Assembly: GCA_002189035.1 (NCBI GenBank) | Contig: CM007991.1 | Span: 4,960,001 to 5,024,000 of the forward strand | Reading direction: 5' to 3' | DNA: 64,000 nucleotides | From: Utricularia gibba | Lineage: Eukaryota; Streptophyta; Magnoliopsida; Lamiales; Lentibulariaceae | Part shown: one piece after another, positions 36,809 to 48,586 of the stretch | Position numbering within the stretch: position 1 is the stretch's first letter | How the letters are laid out: the number at the start of each line of letters is the position of its first letter | The notes under the pieces: generated by a model | What the model was told of the DNA's origin: nothing | What the model saw: only the letters and a program-made list of their open reading frames with translations | The model's database searches: none | Translations under genes and position numbers: made by a program

Positions 36809-37353
36809 TGTTGTGGTGGAAAATCAATCCCAAGGGGTTGAGCTGATTTTCAGGTTGCAAAAGGGGTTTGAAAGGATCCGATTTAGAGAGTAGTAACTTG
36901 GGGGTTAGAATCAAAGATGAAAGAAATTAAATGATATGAAGATTTTTACGTGAAAACCACCGGGGGACAAAAAAACTACAAAGCTGTTGGGGTTTGCCGG
37001 GAAAATTATTTCACTAAAATGAGGGGAGGGGAGGAATGTTGATACAATTTGGTATGCAGAGAGCTCAACCCCTTCTTCTTCGAAATCTCATCTATTTATA
37101 AGAAATGCCGTCCCAACTGAATTCTATAGGTTTCGGCTGCTTTAGGCGCCTGGTAGCCGTACTGTGGTCCGGCTAACAGATAATCGTCAATCGCTCTAAC
37201 ATTCTGGTAGATTCGGCTACTTTTCTGCCAAACTAGCCACCGCTACGCAATTATTATACTTTTCGGTTTGTCGGTCTATAGCAGGTTGTCAGGAGGCTTT
37301 TGGGACCCTTTCCAACTAATTTCGCTTGGAAAGAACTAATTTGCTTATCCATC
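36809..37353 (+). mobile_element. Possible solo LTR, about 545 bp
   Basis: A block with LTR-like traits: begins TGTTGTGGTGG, has the ACGTGAAAACCACC phrase, a TATTTATAAG box near 37095, and is bounded by ATCAT on both sides (36804-36808 and 37354-37358). The right end reads TATCC and not CA, so the boundary or the call may be wrong. Confidence 0.35.
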
Positions 37354-37859
37354 ATCCACAGGTTCGTATCTCAATGTGGCGCATGCCGATTCAAGGCCCA
37401 TCAATCATGATATGTGAGGAAGAGGATGTGCTATATGATTTGTGTATCTTCTATTTGATTGTAAAGCTCATTACTCTATGTGATGGCCAGTTCTCAATAC
37501 GACCATTCAAGAGATTGAGTATCCACTTTGGGGTCGTTTGGTATATGGGTATTTATCGGATATAGATTGGGTTTAAAAATAAACCTTCGTTTGATTAACT
37601 ACTTTTCTTTTCTCATGACCTGCTTCTGAAATCCCGGTTTTGTTATTAAACCTGGGTTTTGGGTATTTTTGTAAACCCATCAAGAAGAAGTGTTTTGTAA
37701 AAGTAAATAATAATTGTCTATTTTACCCTTCTACTCAATCATAACTTTTACACGCAGGTAAAGATAATTCTCCTCTTTCCAAAACCCTAGCTACCAGGTA
37801 AACTTGCGAAACTCCTCGTATTCATCTTCTTCAAACAACTTGCTTGTGTTTTCAATAGG

Positions 37860-38683
37860 ATGGAGATAGAGGGAGGTAGTAAAGGGAGGCATAGGTGTTG
37901 GTCCATTCACGACAAGAAAATGCTAATCATCGCTTTGAAAGAAATCTCTTTTACTGGTTGGAAGTTGGAGAATGGCATCAAGACAGGGTATTTGACTGAG
38001 TTAGAAAAAATTCTGAAACGACAGATTCCAGGAACGGATTTGAGGTCGAAGCCACATATAGAATCAAAAGTTCATGTTTGGAGAGCTGTGAATGCAACAC
38101 TGTCTACAATTCTATCCAGATCCGGTACTGGTTGGAATGACTCTAGTCATCAAGTTGATGCTTCTGTTGAAATGTCGGATGAGTTAGAAAAGGTAAGAAT
38201 TCTGTCAATGTGCTTCTTGTACTTGTTTTTTTTTTTTTTATTTCAACAGAGATTTTTTTGCATTGTACACTATTGCAAATGCAGGGAAAGTGAGGGGTAA
38301 TCTTTTGCATTTTACTTAGATTGGTTGGATATTTTCGAAAAAGATCAAGCCACCTGAGAAAAGGGGATGGACTACCACACTTCTACGGAAGTCATGGTAG
38401 CTTCATCAAACACATCTGATTTCAATAATTTTATTGGTGAAGATCTGATATTACCGGATGAACCAATTTCTGGGTTAGTTTGTAAAATATCGAGTGCACA
38501 ATGTGTAAAATAAAAAGTCATTTAATTAGTCCAATGAAGATGCTCCAAATGTCGTTGATGGAGTATCATGACGTAACAAAAGTAATTATAGAGGATCATA
38601 GATCGCTGAAATTTTTTCTTAGTCTGAAAGAACCTGAAAGGATCACATTCGTGGAAGAAATTTTAACAAAACTACGTGTTTGA
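37860..38683 (+). pseudogene. Harbinger Myb/SANT-like DNA-binding protein
   Basis: Exon 1 (37860-38192, GT donor) codes RHRCWSIHDKKMLIIALKEI ... GWKLENGIKTGYLTELEKIL ... GTDLRSKPHIESKVHVWRAV, the Myb_DNA-bind_3 fold seen in the second gene of PIF/Harbinger elements. In active relatives this protein is needed with the transposase and binds element ends. A further piece from 38367 (MDYHTSTEVMVASSNTSDFN...EDLILPDEP) and an end around 38570-38683 (HRSLKFFLSLKEPERITFV) fit later exons. The segment between is out of frame or deleted, and the conserved link that normally follows GWND is not found. Confidence 0.75.
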
Positions 38684-39234
38684 TTTCCCTTGTATTCACT
38701 AAAGTAATTATGGAGGATCATAGACTCATTCCCTTGCTTGGTTCACTGTTTTGATCAATGATACCCAACAAACTTTGTTTTTGGAGTTACATTTTGTTAT
38801 TTTGCTTCCTGACGATGGTCTGGACTTTGGTATTGATCTAACTCTGATGGTTTGTGAAATCAGGTTCATGAAAGTGGTTTTCTCCTAATACCATGCTTGT
38901 TGATGATTCGTGTGTTTTAATGCACTCTGTGATTATTATTCATTTTCACTTGATTCTGTGATAGTGTTTTTTAATCAGTGGGCAGCGTTTTGTTTCTATT
39001 AATAAGGAGAGCCAGTTGAATGCATTTGTCACTGTGGGTCTCATTGTTTTTATTGCTTTTCTCTCCATTTCCTGGCTCCCCAAACTTGAGTGGTGTGAAA
39101 TTGTAAACTCCATCTCCTTTCGGGTAGCATCTTTGAGCATCCACCACCATTGTTTTGTGGTTGCTACTTGGCATAATTGTTCCATGCTTTTTTATTGTAA
39201 AAATTATATTATATGCATTTTTTAGATACAAAAA

Positions 39235-39520
39235 ATAAATATAATTATAAATGATAAAATATATAAGAATGTAAAGACTATATTATAGAAATATAAAATA
39301 TAATTACAAATTATATAAAAGATATCATAATGTAAAAACTATAACAATTAAGTATAAAATATAATTACAAATGATAAAAGATATTAAAATTTAAATACTA
39401 TATTATAGAAGTATAATATATAATTACAAATGAAAAAATATACTAGAATTTAAATACTATATTATAGAAGTATAAAATATAATTACAAATGATAAAAGAT
39501 ACTAGAATATAAAAATGATA
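39235..39520. repeat. AT-rich minisatellite, ~60-bp unit, nearly five copies
   Basis: Each unit contains ATAAAATATAATTACAAATG and ends near ACTATATTATAGAAGT. Units differ by small substitutions. It lies within the Harbinger element between its two genes. Confidence 0.8.
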
Positions 39521-40118
39521 TTATATAATTTTTTTAGATAACAATTTATAGATGATCATTTTTTCTCCATTGATCATTTCAAAAGTTCTACTAAAACTCT
39601 CCCCTAGCTCTTCCAAGATTTTCAAAGGTAACTACTTTGCATGTTTATAAAATGAAGTCTTTTAAGTGTTGAATTTCATGGAAGTGTATTACATTAAAGA
39701 GGTGATCCATATGGAAAGCAAGTAAACTCATGGAGTACTTGGTTAACGACATCAAACACTCTAATGTCAAAAGGCATTAATGAAGCTACTTTTGATCGGC
39801 GCATGAAATAGAAAAACTAAAAATGTGGAAACCATTTAAATCATGAAGTATGGCACTAAAAGCTGCCTTCCTCCTAGTGAATGCATTTGTTTTATCTGAT
39901 AATCAGAAAATAGCATCAGGAAGGGTTGAACATTAAAATAAAAAAATAAAAGGCTGAGTTAACAAACAGTTATACATCACCATCGAATTGAAATACATAA
40001 TGATCATAAATGAAGTCTGTTGCAAGCAAACTATGAAGGAGCATTGATGTTACCCTAGACATGAACAATAGACTATTATACTAGACATGGAGATAATCCT
40101 AGAAATTAAGACATTACT

Positions 40119-41519
40119 TCACTGATGCCATTGATTGTACCAAGTCATTGCCAATGAAGCATGCCACTGCATCCAAGCATTACTTGACTCTAATGTATCT
40201 ATATAGTCATCATCTTTTTGTAATGTGTTGTCTACATAACTTTGTTGCAATAAACTTTCAAGAGGATCATCCGGATCAGCGATTTGAATAAAATTATGGA
40301 GAAGTACACAGGCCAAAATAATAAAACTGAGTATATCCACATTGTAAAAGCAACTATCTCGTAGAATCCTCCAACGTATTTTCAGTAAACCAAAAGTTCT
40401 CTCAATTATATTTCTCGCTTTGGAGTGTCTCAAGTTGAATAATTCTCTTGAATTTTGAGGTGTCAAGTTAACGTTGCCCCATTTTTTCAAGTGATATCAA
40501 ACTCCACAATAGGGTGTAAGAAATCCTTCACAATTTATATAACCATTATCATATAGATAATAATTTCCTGAAATAATTTGATAAACCAATTAAAAAATTA
40601 AATGAAGCTATTATGATCTCAATGGGCTGAAAATACTCCATATAATAACAATGAACAAAAATATACCTCGAGGAACACGAAATCCATTGTTCCTTGGTAG
40701 AGTATCTCGTAAAACTCTGCTATCTGCAGCTGGTCCTTCCCATCCAGATAACACGTATACAAATCTCATGTGTATATCACACACTCCAAGTACGTTTAAA
40801 TAAGTGTATCCTTTTCTACTACAATATCAGTCTTGTTCATCGACACGCACTTTTGCCGGAATGTATGTTCCATCCAAGCTCCAAGACAACCCTACCATTA
40901 AGAAAAAAAATGAAGAACCATATATAATTCAAATAAAAACACCTGGATGCTAACCACAAAATATTTCCAAGGAGTTTCTTCAAAATTTGATGTCACTCGT
41001 GTAGGTTTCACGAGTAGGATGGGGTGTAGCTTTATTATAGTCCTCAAAACCTCATGAAAGTATTTATGTATTGTATGCCTCGATCTAATGAAATCATGAG
41101 ATTGAATACGTACCTTCTTATGATGAGATAAAACTCCCAACAAATAGATACTTTCTCAGGTATAGACACATTCCTTAAATTCATTAAACCACCAGCATTT
41201 TCCAACAAACTACACAATCTACCGAAGGCATTTCTAGTCATTCGTAAATTATCCAAGCAAACAAAATCACTATAACCAATAAGATGCTGAAGATGCCAAG
41301 ATTGCATATTCATTCTACCAATCGTGGAGTACTTTCGTTTTTACTTTTCTGATTTTGTTCATCTTTCTCTAGCCAAAAAGCAAGTAATAGGCACAACCAA
41401 ATGAACCGGGAAAAAATGGTTTGTTGAAGAACAAGGAACATCACAAATTCGGAAAACTCATCCATCCTACAACAAAAGCTCATTAAAATACAGAATATGG
41501 GTAGAAAATAAAAAAACAT
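40119..41519 (-). pseudogene. Harbinger DDE transposase (HARBI1/ALP1-like)
   Basis: On the minus strand the N-terminal part reads CLDNLRMTRNAFGRLCSLL (about 41250), then after a one-base shift VLSHHKKVRIQSHDFIRSRHTIHKYFHEVL. The DDE core is at about 40890-40690 (SLDGTYIPAKV, RKGYTYLNVLGVCD, FVYVLSGWEGPAADSRVL), interrupted by a stop. After an intron-like gap the core continues with NGYINCEGFLTPY, and the last exon (40490-40119) has SRELFNLRHSKARNIIERTFGLL and FIILACVLLHNF. Order and motifs fit DDE_Tnp_4. The stop and frameshift indicate loss of function. Confidence 0.85.
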
Positions 41520-41676
41520 TTCATGCTTGAATTACCCACATAACATTGAAATGAAATCACAAGTAAGAACTCACCAGGAGCGTTGGGACTTGAACCGTAA
41601 AGAACTCGAGCAGTTTTCTTGCTAGAAAATTCAACTTGAAATCACAAGCAAGAACTCATCAGGAGCGTTGGGAGAT

Positions 41677-43159
41677 TGTTAGTGTATGTGTTCTAGAGAT
41701 AATCAACTCATTGGCAAATCTTATCTTTTAATATTTACCTTGAACTGTGATCAAGTTTACAACATTGATAAAATCCTTTACTTGATCTATGTGCTATAGA
41801 AATTATGATGAGATCATAATGTGAGATTCTACAAGCATTTATATTTAAGTTAAAAAAACTCACTGGCTAGAGTATTTTTGAAATGAAGATATCACAAATA
41901 CGGATAAGCTGGCACACATTGAGTTCCCTAAACTGTTTAGACAATGGTTCTCACAATTAATGTAATGAGATTACTAGAACCTATTAGTGGGTGTCAATTA
42001 GAGAATCGATTCACTGGATGACTCATCTTCGAATATTAGTAGCAACTATGGAAAGCTAACCAAGTATTAGTAGCAAGATCTCGAATATGATAGCCGTGCA
42101 AGTAAGCTTAGACTTGAGGTCGACAAAGTTATCTTGATCTTAAGCTCACATTTTCACTCATTACTAATGGGAGACTAACCATGACTTGCCTATTGTGGAT
42201 GAGTAGAGATGTGACTCCTTAAAATTGGAGATAGTTGATTGATCAATAAAGGATTCATTACTCATGTGAGCGATGAGATCATATCTCAAGTAATTGCATT
42301 AAAGCCTAACAGTAAGTCTTGGGCCCAGGGTAATGACACTCGAATTGTTTGAGTAGTTTATTGAGTGTTAGTGCTTGAATGTAATTATAAGTTCGATACA
42401 TCAGAAAGACACACACCCATGTTCTAGTATCGAATGAGATATAAGTGTGATGAAAGCTGTTCATTGCATGGTGGCTGGCCATGGAAAGGCTCAATCAGTT
42501 CACCTGATTAATTAATCTTGGGGATCATGATATGTTGCTAGACATCACTCATGATCGATAATGATGGATTTGATTGATTTAGAAAGAATTAATAAATCCA
42601 TTATTACGGCCTTGATTGAAGAAGCCTATAGGGTCACACACAATAGTGGAGTCACTCGTCGATATAAAATAGAATGGCACAATTACATGAGATGTAATTG
42701 GTAAAGTGGATAAATTAAATAGATAACTATTTTGAGATTAATATTGATTAAACTCAAAATAGATCTTTATAAAGATTAATATTGATTAAAGATCTCATAT
42801 AGATATGATTTTATATGTCATTAAATATCTATCCAAAAGATTTAGATCTTGAGATCTGCTCCAAGGTCTTCGTGCTCTCTGAGACTGATCCACAAGGAGG
42901 CATTTTTCTCTACTAGCACCTGAGAAATTCGACCACCATTCAAGAGACTTGAGAATGTTATCGATGGAGTGCTCCACATATGGATACCATAGAGGCCGTC
43001 TGCTATTGGCGGTTGGTGAACAATGGAGTCCTTTGAAAGGTATTTTCAGCATCCCTTTGTCTGATATATAACGTATTCCAAGATCTACGTTAGGGATTTC
43101 TCAAAATTTTTAAAATTCTGCTGCTTTTGAGACATACGATGTCTACGAGAAACCCAACA
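41677..43159 (-). mobile_element. Solo LTR-A in inverted orientation, 1483 bp
   Basis: Reverse complement of the LTR at 11154-12635, with TGTTAGTGTATGTG at the left and GAGAAACCCAACA at the right. It sits beside the transposase gene inside the Harbinger element. No target duplication is visible: GAGAT left, GTTTT right. The left flank contains a ~90-bp near-duplication. Confidence 0.88.
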
Positions 43160-43485
43160 GTTTTTTTGCTAGAAAATTCAACTTGAATAGCATTTTAGGG
43201 GAATTTCAATGGCGCTAGTCTACATAAAGGGAATAGCATTTTTCTCTCCATGAACACAAGACTTTATGATGGGATTTTGGGAAATGTAATTATGTCAGTT
43301 AATAAGGCTGTAATGGTAAAATCTCATTAAAACCAGATTTTTAATATACCCAACCAAACACACCTCTTATTATCCCTTATAAAATAAACTATCATACCAA
43401 ACTAATTAAACCCACCCATTTGAAGGTTTTATTTTCTTTAGTTTCTAAAGGTACTCTAATACTAAACATCATACCAAACGAGCCC

Positions 43486-43926
43486 TTTGGGTTATCCCAA
43501 TAATTCAGGTCATGGTGGTGCAATTTTGTTTGGGTATGACCACCTTCAGGAGATGTGTACCCATAACTCAACCCTTTTGTTATACCTGTAATTTTAGTTT
43601 TGTAAGTTAATTGTCCTTTTCAAATTCCTAGATTTATCCTTCAATATCGAAAAAAGATATTCAAACAGTTTAAGATTTGATTCCTACTTTAAACAAACTA
43701 AAATCTAGCCACTCATATGGAAGTAAGAAATCATAATAGCATAAATTGAAGCCAACTAAACATTCACTATCATATTTGAAAGCAAACACAAAACTTAAAA
43801 CATTTTAGAGTACATAAAAATAAACAAGTCTTAGTCTAGTTATCTTTCAACTACTATTCCTAATTTGGAAAAATAGTATAAAATTGGGTTCAGTATTGTA
43901 AGATTTCTAAGTTGAAGTATCCTATT
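43486..43926. other. Flank of the Harbinger element
   Basis: Right of the element end. A short open stretch, GYPNNSGHGGAILFGYDHL, follows directly and may be old exon sequence. No gene is supported. Confidence 0.3.
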
Positions 43927-44245
43927 GAACTGCCTTATTTCTCTCTCTCTTGAGGTTTTAGTATTTTGCATGCTTTCTCCTTTGAAATGATATCTTCACT
44001 CTTTTCTTTCCTTTCATTCTTCAAAATATGTTGGTGTTATGGAATATGTTCTACTACTAGGCTAAAGTTAGAGTTATGGATGATTGAACTGCTTTATTTC
44101 TCTCTCTCTTGAGGTTTTAGTATTTTGCATGCTTTCTCCTTTGAAATGATATCTTCACTCTTTTCTTTCCTTTCATTCTTCAAAATATGTTGGTGTTATG
44201 GAATATGTTCTACTACTAGGCTAAAGTTAGAGTTATGGATGATTG
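43927..44245. repeat. Near-perfect tandem duplication, 159-bp unit, two copies
   Basis: 43927-44085 is repeated at 44086-44245. The copies start GAACTGCYTTATTTCTCTC and differ at a single noticed base. Probably a recent slippage or unequal exchange. Confidence 0.95.
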
Positions 44246-45070
44246 TAATGATCTTTTATGTTACCTCTCATAGAACATACTCCATTACTTGGAACATCGA
44301 AATCAAATTTGATTTGTTCTCTAATTCTACTATTAACTCTTAACAAATATTAATAAACACAAGGTAGATTAAATAAATGGATTTAGTTTACTTTTGCACA
44401 TATAATTACCAAAAACATAAATTTCACTATAATATTCAAAATCACACATAAAATACCTAAATTGAAACAAAAAAGTATTTTTATATCATAAAAAAATTTG
44501 CAAAATGTGTCATCATGATTGAAACTATCAATATACCTTGATATATTTCTAATGGAGTAACGATTTGAGCAATTTTGAAACATACTCCATATGAACTTTT
44601 TTTTTATAAAACTCCTAATATGTTTCATTTACATATTTATGGTTGTAATCGCTATGGTACAAAAATTTGAGAGGAACATCTAATCCAATAATTAGAAAAA
44701 GTTTATTTGTTGGATATTTAAATTTAGGATTGTAATGAGTATGTACATATTAAATTTATTGAATGCTCTTCCTTACATGATTCTGCTTTCTAAAAATCAT
44801 GAAAATTTCATTGATCCTGAATTTGAAAATCTACATGCTGTAGATAGTGATGCTGTTCCATTTTATATGCCTCTCAAATGTGAGTCAATGTCTAGCATTG
44901 TGATACTTTGAGAACTAGATTGTGATACTTAACCTAAGATGCCCACTTGTTTGGATAATAAAACAATACTTTTGATCTAGAAAATGATCCTTTGAGAACT
45001 AGAAAATTTTATAGCAATTTTTTTAAGTCTAGTGCCTTTATTTATACTTTAGAACTGACTAATGTGAAGA
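44246..45070. other. AT-rich sequence, no gene recognised
   Basis: Lies between the tandem duplication and Copia-2. Only short chance frames are seen. Confidence 0.4.
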
Positions 45071-45386
45071 AGGATTCTGCTATCCCGTGTTGAGCTACTT
45101 TTTGTGGTCATGATAGATATGTGGCTACTAACGGGTTACGAAAGATGTTTCCTTTGTCTGTTAGTTAGTTACTTATAAGTATGCACTTCGTGATGTTTCT
45201 AGGTAAGACTTTTGTACAATTTTGAATCATAGTTCTCGTTCTCCTTTCCACACATCATTGATCGAATCATCTCCATTGCAAAGTACATTCCGATCAATTT
45301 CATCTATGTTTTCAACTTGTTTATAGTGCGGTGAGCATGGATGAATCTCACCCTCATTTTTCTCCAGAAAGTCAGACGTCCTCTAC

Positions 45387-46250
45387 ATGGAGGAGAGGCG
45401 AAGAATTGATTTGATAATCATTCCGATTGTCACCACAATAGATGATACAAGTCTACTATGGCAATGTAGACTTGGCCATGTATCAGACTCAAAATCCAAA
45501 CATATCCCCTTTCTTTATGGGTTGAATGGTATGCCCCATGACATTTGTGAATTTGTTAAGTTTCATAATCTTCCATTTTTGCTGAAAACGTCCCAAGCAC
45601 CCCACATTCTCTATTTTTTACACTGCGATCTATGGGGATCTTACAAGCATAATAATATTAATGGGGCGAGATACTTCCTTATCATCATAGATGATCATTC
45701 AAGGGCCACATTGACCTTGTTGTTTAAGGAGAAAAGTGTGGTGCATGAATACTTAACAGCTTTCCTAACCTACAATCAAAATCACTTTGGTCATACAACT
45801 AAGCATATTCAATCTGATAAGGGGGAGAGTACTTCAATTCAAAATTCAAGGTTTTGTGTGCAAGGAAAGGAAAACTCCACTAGTTTTCTTGCACTAAGAA
45901 ACCATAGGAAAGTACTTAGTTTCAGAAGAAACACAACCACCTACTAGAGGTAACCAGAGCCTTGATGTTTGAGGCAAGGTTACCTCAGGAATTTTAAGGT
46001 GAGGTTGTACTGACATCAACTTACACTATTAATAGGTTGCCATCTGCTATTTTAAACTAGAAAACAGCTTTCAAAATTCTGATGCATTGGGCCCCCATTC
46101 TTGATCATGAAAATGTGTGTTTCGAGTTTATCCTATGGATCACAAAAGTTATAAGTTGTATGATCTAAATACCAGGAAAACCTTTATTTCTAGAGATGTC
46201 AAGTTCTATGAGTATGTTGATGGAAGGAAAAATTTAAAGATGACGTATTC
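45387..46250 (+). pseudogene. Copia-2 pre-integrase and integrase
   Basis: LLWQCRLGHVSDSK is the GAG_pre-integrase motif, followed by CEFVKFHNLPF, YFLHCDLWGSYKHNN (first catalytic Asp region), YFLIIIDDHSRATLTLLFKEKS and IQSDKGES (second Asp). After a gap with stops, YTINRLPSAILN and HKSYKLYDLNTRKTFISRDVKFYEYV show the C-terminal region. It ends where family-C sequence begins. Confidence 0.82.
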
Positions 46251-46900
46251 CTAAAGATTTCCCAATCAAAAGATATTTATAAAACTGAATAAGTATTCTA
46301 TATCACATTCAAAAAGAAAATAATATAATAGTGGCAAATCCAAGTTGATTCATAGGGAGCAAATTCTTTTCAGCTGTAAGTCCTAAGAGCAAACGAGATT
46401 AAACAAGGGATTTTGATTGGGAAGTGGGTTTCTACTCTAAAAAAATTAATAAAAATTCAGAAAATGGCTTCTACACTAGAGAAAAACAACATAATATGTA
46501 AATCACTCTTTCTAGTAGTTTTAAAAGTAACCATTATACTTAATACAAAAATTAACCATGCTTAAAAGATAACCTAAACAAGTTGCACTTATTGTTTCGA
46601 TTCACGTGTGAAAATAGTAAAGAGCACGACAAAGAAACCATGCTAAGTTGAAAACACTCAAACAAGATGGATGATAAGCAAGAAATCTTAATTGAACTAG
46701 CAGGTTGCGAAAATGCAGAAATAAAAGATAGAAAATAAAAAGTTCGTTCGGTTCTCCAAATCCTTTCTTAGACTGCATCAGTTTTTTTATTCTCTTCAGG
46801 CTGGTTGTAAAGCTTTAGAGAGTCCTATTGGCCATGCTGGTCGCTAATCTACCATTTCTGATTTTGGTGACCAATTGCTTTGAAGAAGTACTCACATATG
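46251..46900. mobile_element. Family-C LTR-like repeat, copy 3
   Basis: Matches 2863-3330 in the same orientation, including the TATTTATAAA tract, AGCAAATTCTTTTCAGCTG and GACTTTCTACACTA-like segments, with the same order and spacing. It interrupts Copia-2 between integrase and reverse transcriptase. The right edge is approximate. Confidence 0.55.
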
Positions 46901-46929
46901 CTCTCCTCCACCGTAATTGCACTATTACT

Positions 46930-47945
46930 ACACCAATCAGATTGATGTTATTACATCAGAAGAGCCCTTCTTACTATGCGAACCTAGAAACTACAAGGAG
47001 GCATTGAAGTATGCTTCTTAGACAGAGTCAATGTAGTAGGAGCTACATGCCTTTCAACAAAATCACACCTGGGATGTGGTGATTTTGCTACCCTGTAGAC
47101 ATGGAATCGGATGCAAGTGGGTCTATAAGATTAAGCGACCTCCAAATGGGCAACTTGATACGTATAAGGTGCACTTGGTGGCCTAGGGGTACACTTAGAT
47201 TGAGGGTGCTGACTTTCATGGCAGTTTCGCCCCTATCACTAAGGCAATGACCATTAGATTTCTATTAGCCCTAGTAGTACAATATTGTTGGCATTTACAT
47301 CAAGTTGATGTCAATAACGTGTTTATCTATGGTTTCCTAAATGAGGAAATATATATGACACCTCTTGAAGAGTACTACTTTAAGTCTAGCGAAGTATATC
47401 TCTTTTCAAGTCCTTATATGGGTTGAAACAAGCCCCATGTCAATGGAATTTTGAAATCATCGAGTCCTTGCAACAATTACACTTTGTTTAGGCATCCTCC
47501 GATGTATGCTTATTCGTGCACCATGGTCATGGTTTTTTATTGGCTCTGTTGGTATATGTTGATGATATACTTATTGTGGGCTCTTCCTTAGAGGAAATCA
47601 GTCATTTCAAGGTGATTTTACACTCTAAATGTACAATGAAGGATCTCCATGAAGCTACATTTTTCTTAGGTATTGAATTATCTCAATCCTTTGAGGGGAC
47701 TTATCTTTCCCATAGTCTTGATCATTCTCTCTCTTGGACAATCCCAATGCCCCTATCATGCAAGTTTCGCTTTTCTAATGAACCATATGAGTCCAATGAA
47801 CCATCTGAGTCCAAACATCTCTTTTACTCTGCACTTGCTTTCTCAATTTGTACATAATCAAGAACTGACCTTACACCATTTGATTAGCTACCTTTATACT
47901 ACCTCTTCTTTTGGTCTCTTTTATCCATTTGCTGCTCCTTTAGGT
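46930..47945 (+). pseudogene. Copia-2 reverse transcriptase
   Basis: Reads PRNYKEALKYAS, NHTWDVV, GCKWVYKIKRPPNGQLDTYKV, GADFHGSFAPITKAMTIRFLLAL, HLHQVDVNNVFIYGFLNEEIYM and the active site LLVYVDDILIVGSS at about 47545. Then TMKDLHEATFFLGIELS and, after a shift, LSQFVHNQELTLHH. Multiple stops. It is cut off where the truncated gypsy begins. Confidence 0.85.
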
Positions 47946-48574
47946 ATCCCGACTTCATTCAATTTCCTATAGTCTATGCATACCCTCCACCCATTTTGAA
48001 TTCTTTGAGGCACCAGCTCTCCCTTCTCGTTCTCCACAACTGTCATACTAGTCTTCTTGGGCACAACATGGATTGGACTCACCCATTCGTTGTTTGCAAT
48101 GGAATAGATAATACATGCATCATGAAGTTTGACAATTTCTTTCTTTACCACTTCCATCATATTTGGGTTGAGGTGCCTTTGTGGTTGGCGAACAGGTTTT
48201 GCTCCATCTTCTAATAGAATCATGTGCATACATATGGAAGGAGAGATGCCTTCAATATCTGCAAGAGTCCAGCCAATCGCCTTCTTGTTCCTGATCAGCA
48301 CGTCCAGCAGTCGTGACTCTTGATCTAAGCTAAGACTATTTGAGATGATAACAGGGTTGTTCATTTCTTCATCCAAGAATGCATACTTCAGGTGTGTAAG
48401 CAGTGGCTTTAAGTCAGCTGTCCTCTCCTCCAGGGTCTTGATTTGCATAGCATTCACCTGTTCTGACCCTTTTTCAGCTTCCACTCTTCCGAAAAATGAT
48501 TCCTCATGCTCTTCTTCCTTCTCTTGAATGGCCTTCTCAAAATGCTCCTCAACCAGTTTATCCATCGCGTCCAC
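47946..48574 (-). pseudogene. Gypsy reverse transcriptase, N-terminal part (minus strand)
   Basis: Contains IGWTLADIEGISPSICMH, the tether GAKPVRQPQRHLNPNMMEVV, WVSPIHVVPKKTSMTVVE and WRVCIDYRKLNEV, then leaves the family. The catalytic FMDD box is missing through truncation. Confidence 0.85.
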
Positions 48575-48586
48575 TGAGCATACACT

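Larger units (their letters stand above)
37531..43485. mobile_element. PIF/Harbinger DNA transposon, ~4.5 kb plus LTR insert
   Basis: The two ends are inverted: GGGTCGTTTGGTAT at 37531 and ATACCAAACGAGCCC ending at 43485 (one mismatch). TTT/TTG triplets flank both ends, as expected for the 3-bp target duplication of this superfamily. Inside are the two characteristic genes, a Myb/SANT-like protein on plus and a DDE transposase on minus. Both are decayed and an LTR-A lies inside. Confidence 0.85.

Noticed and set aside
39235-39520. CRISPR-like array
   Set aside because: Units abut without unique spacers and the sequence is eukaryotic AT-rich minisatellite.
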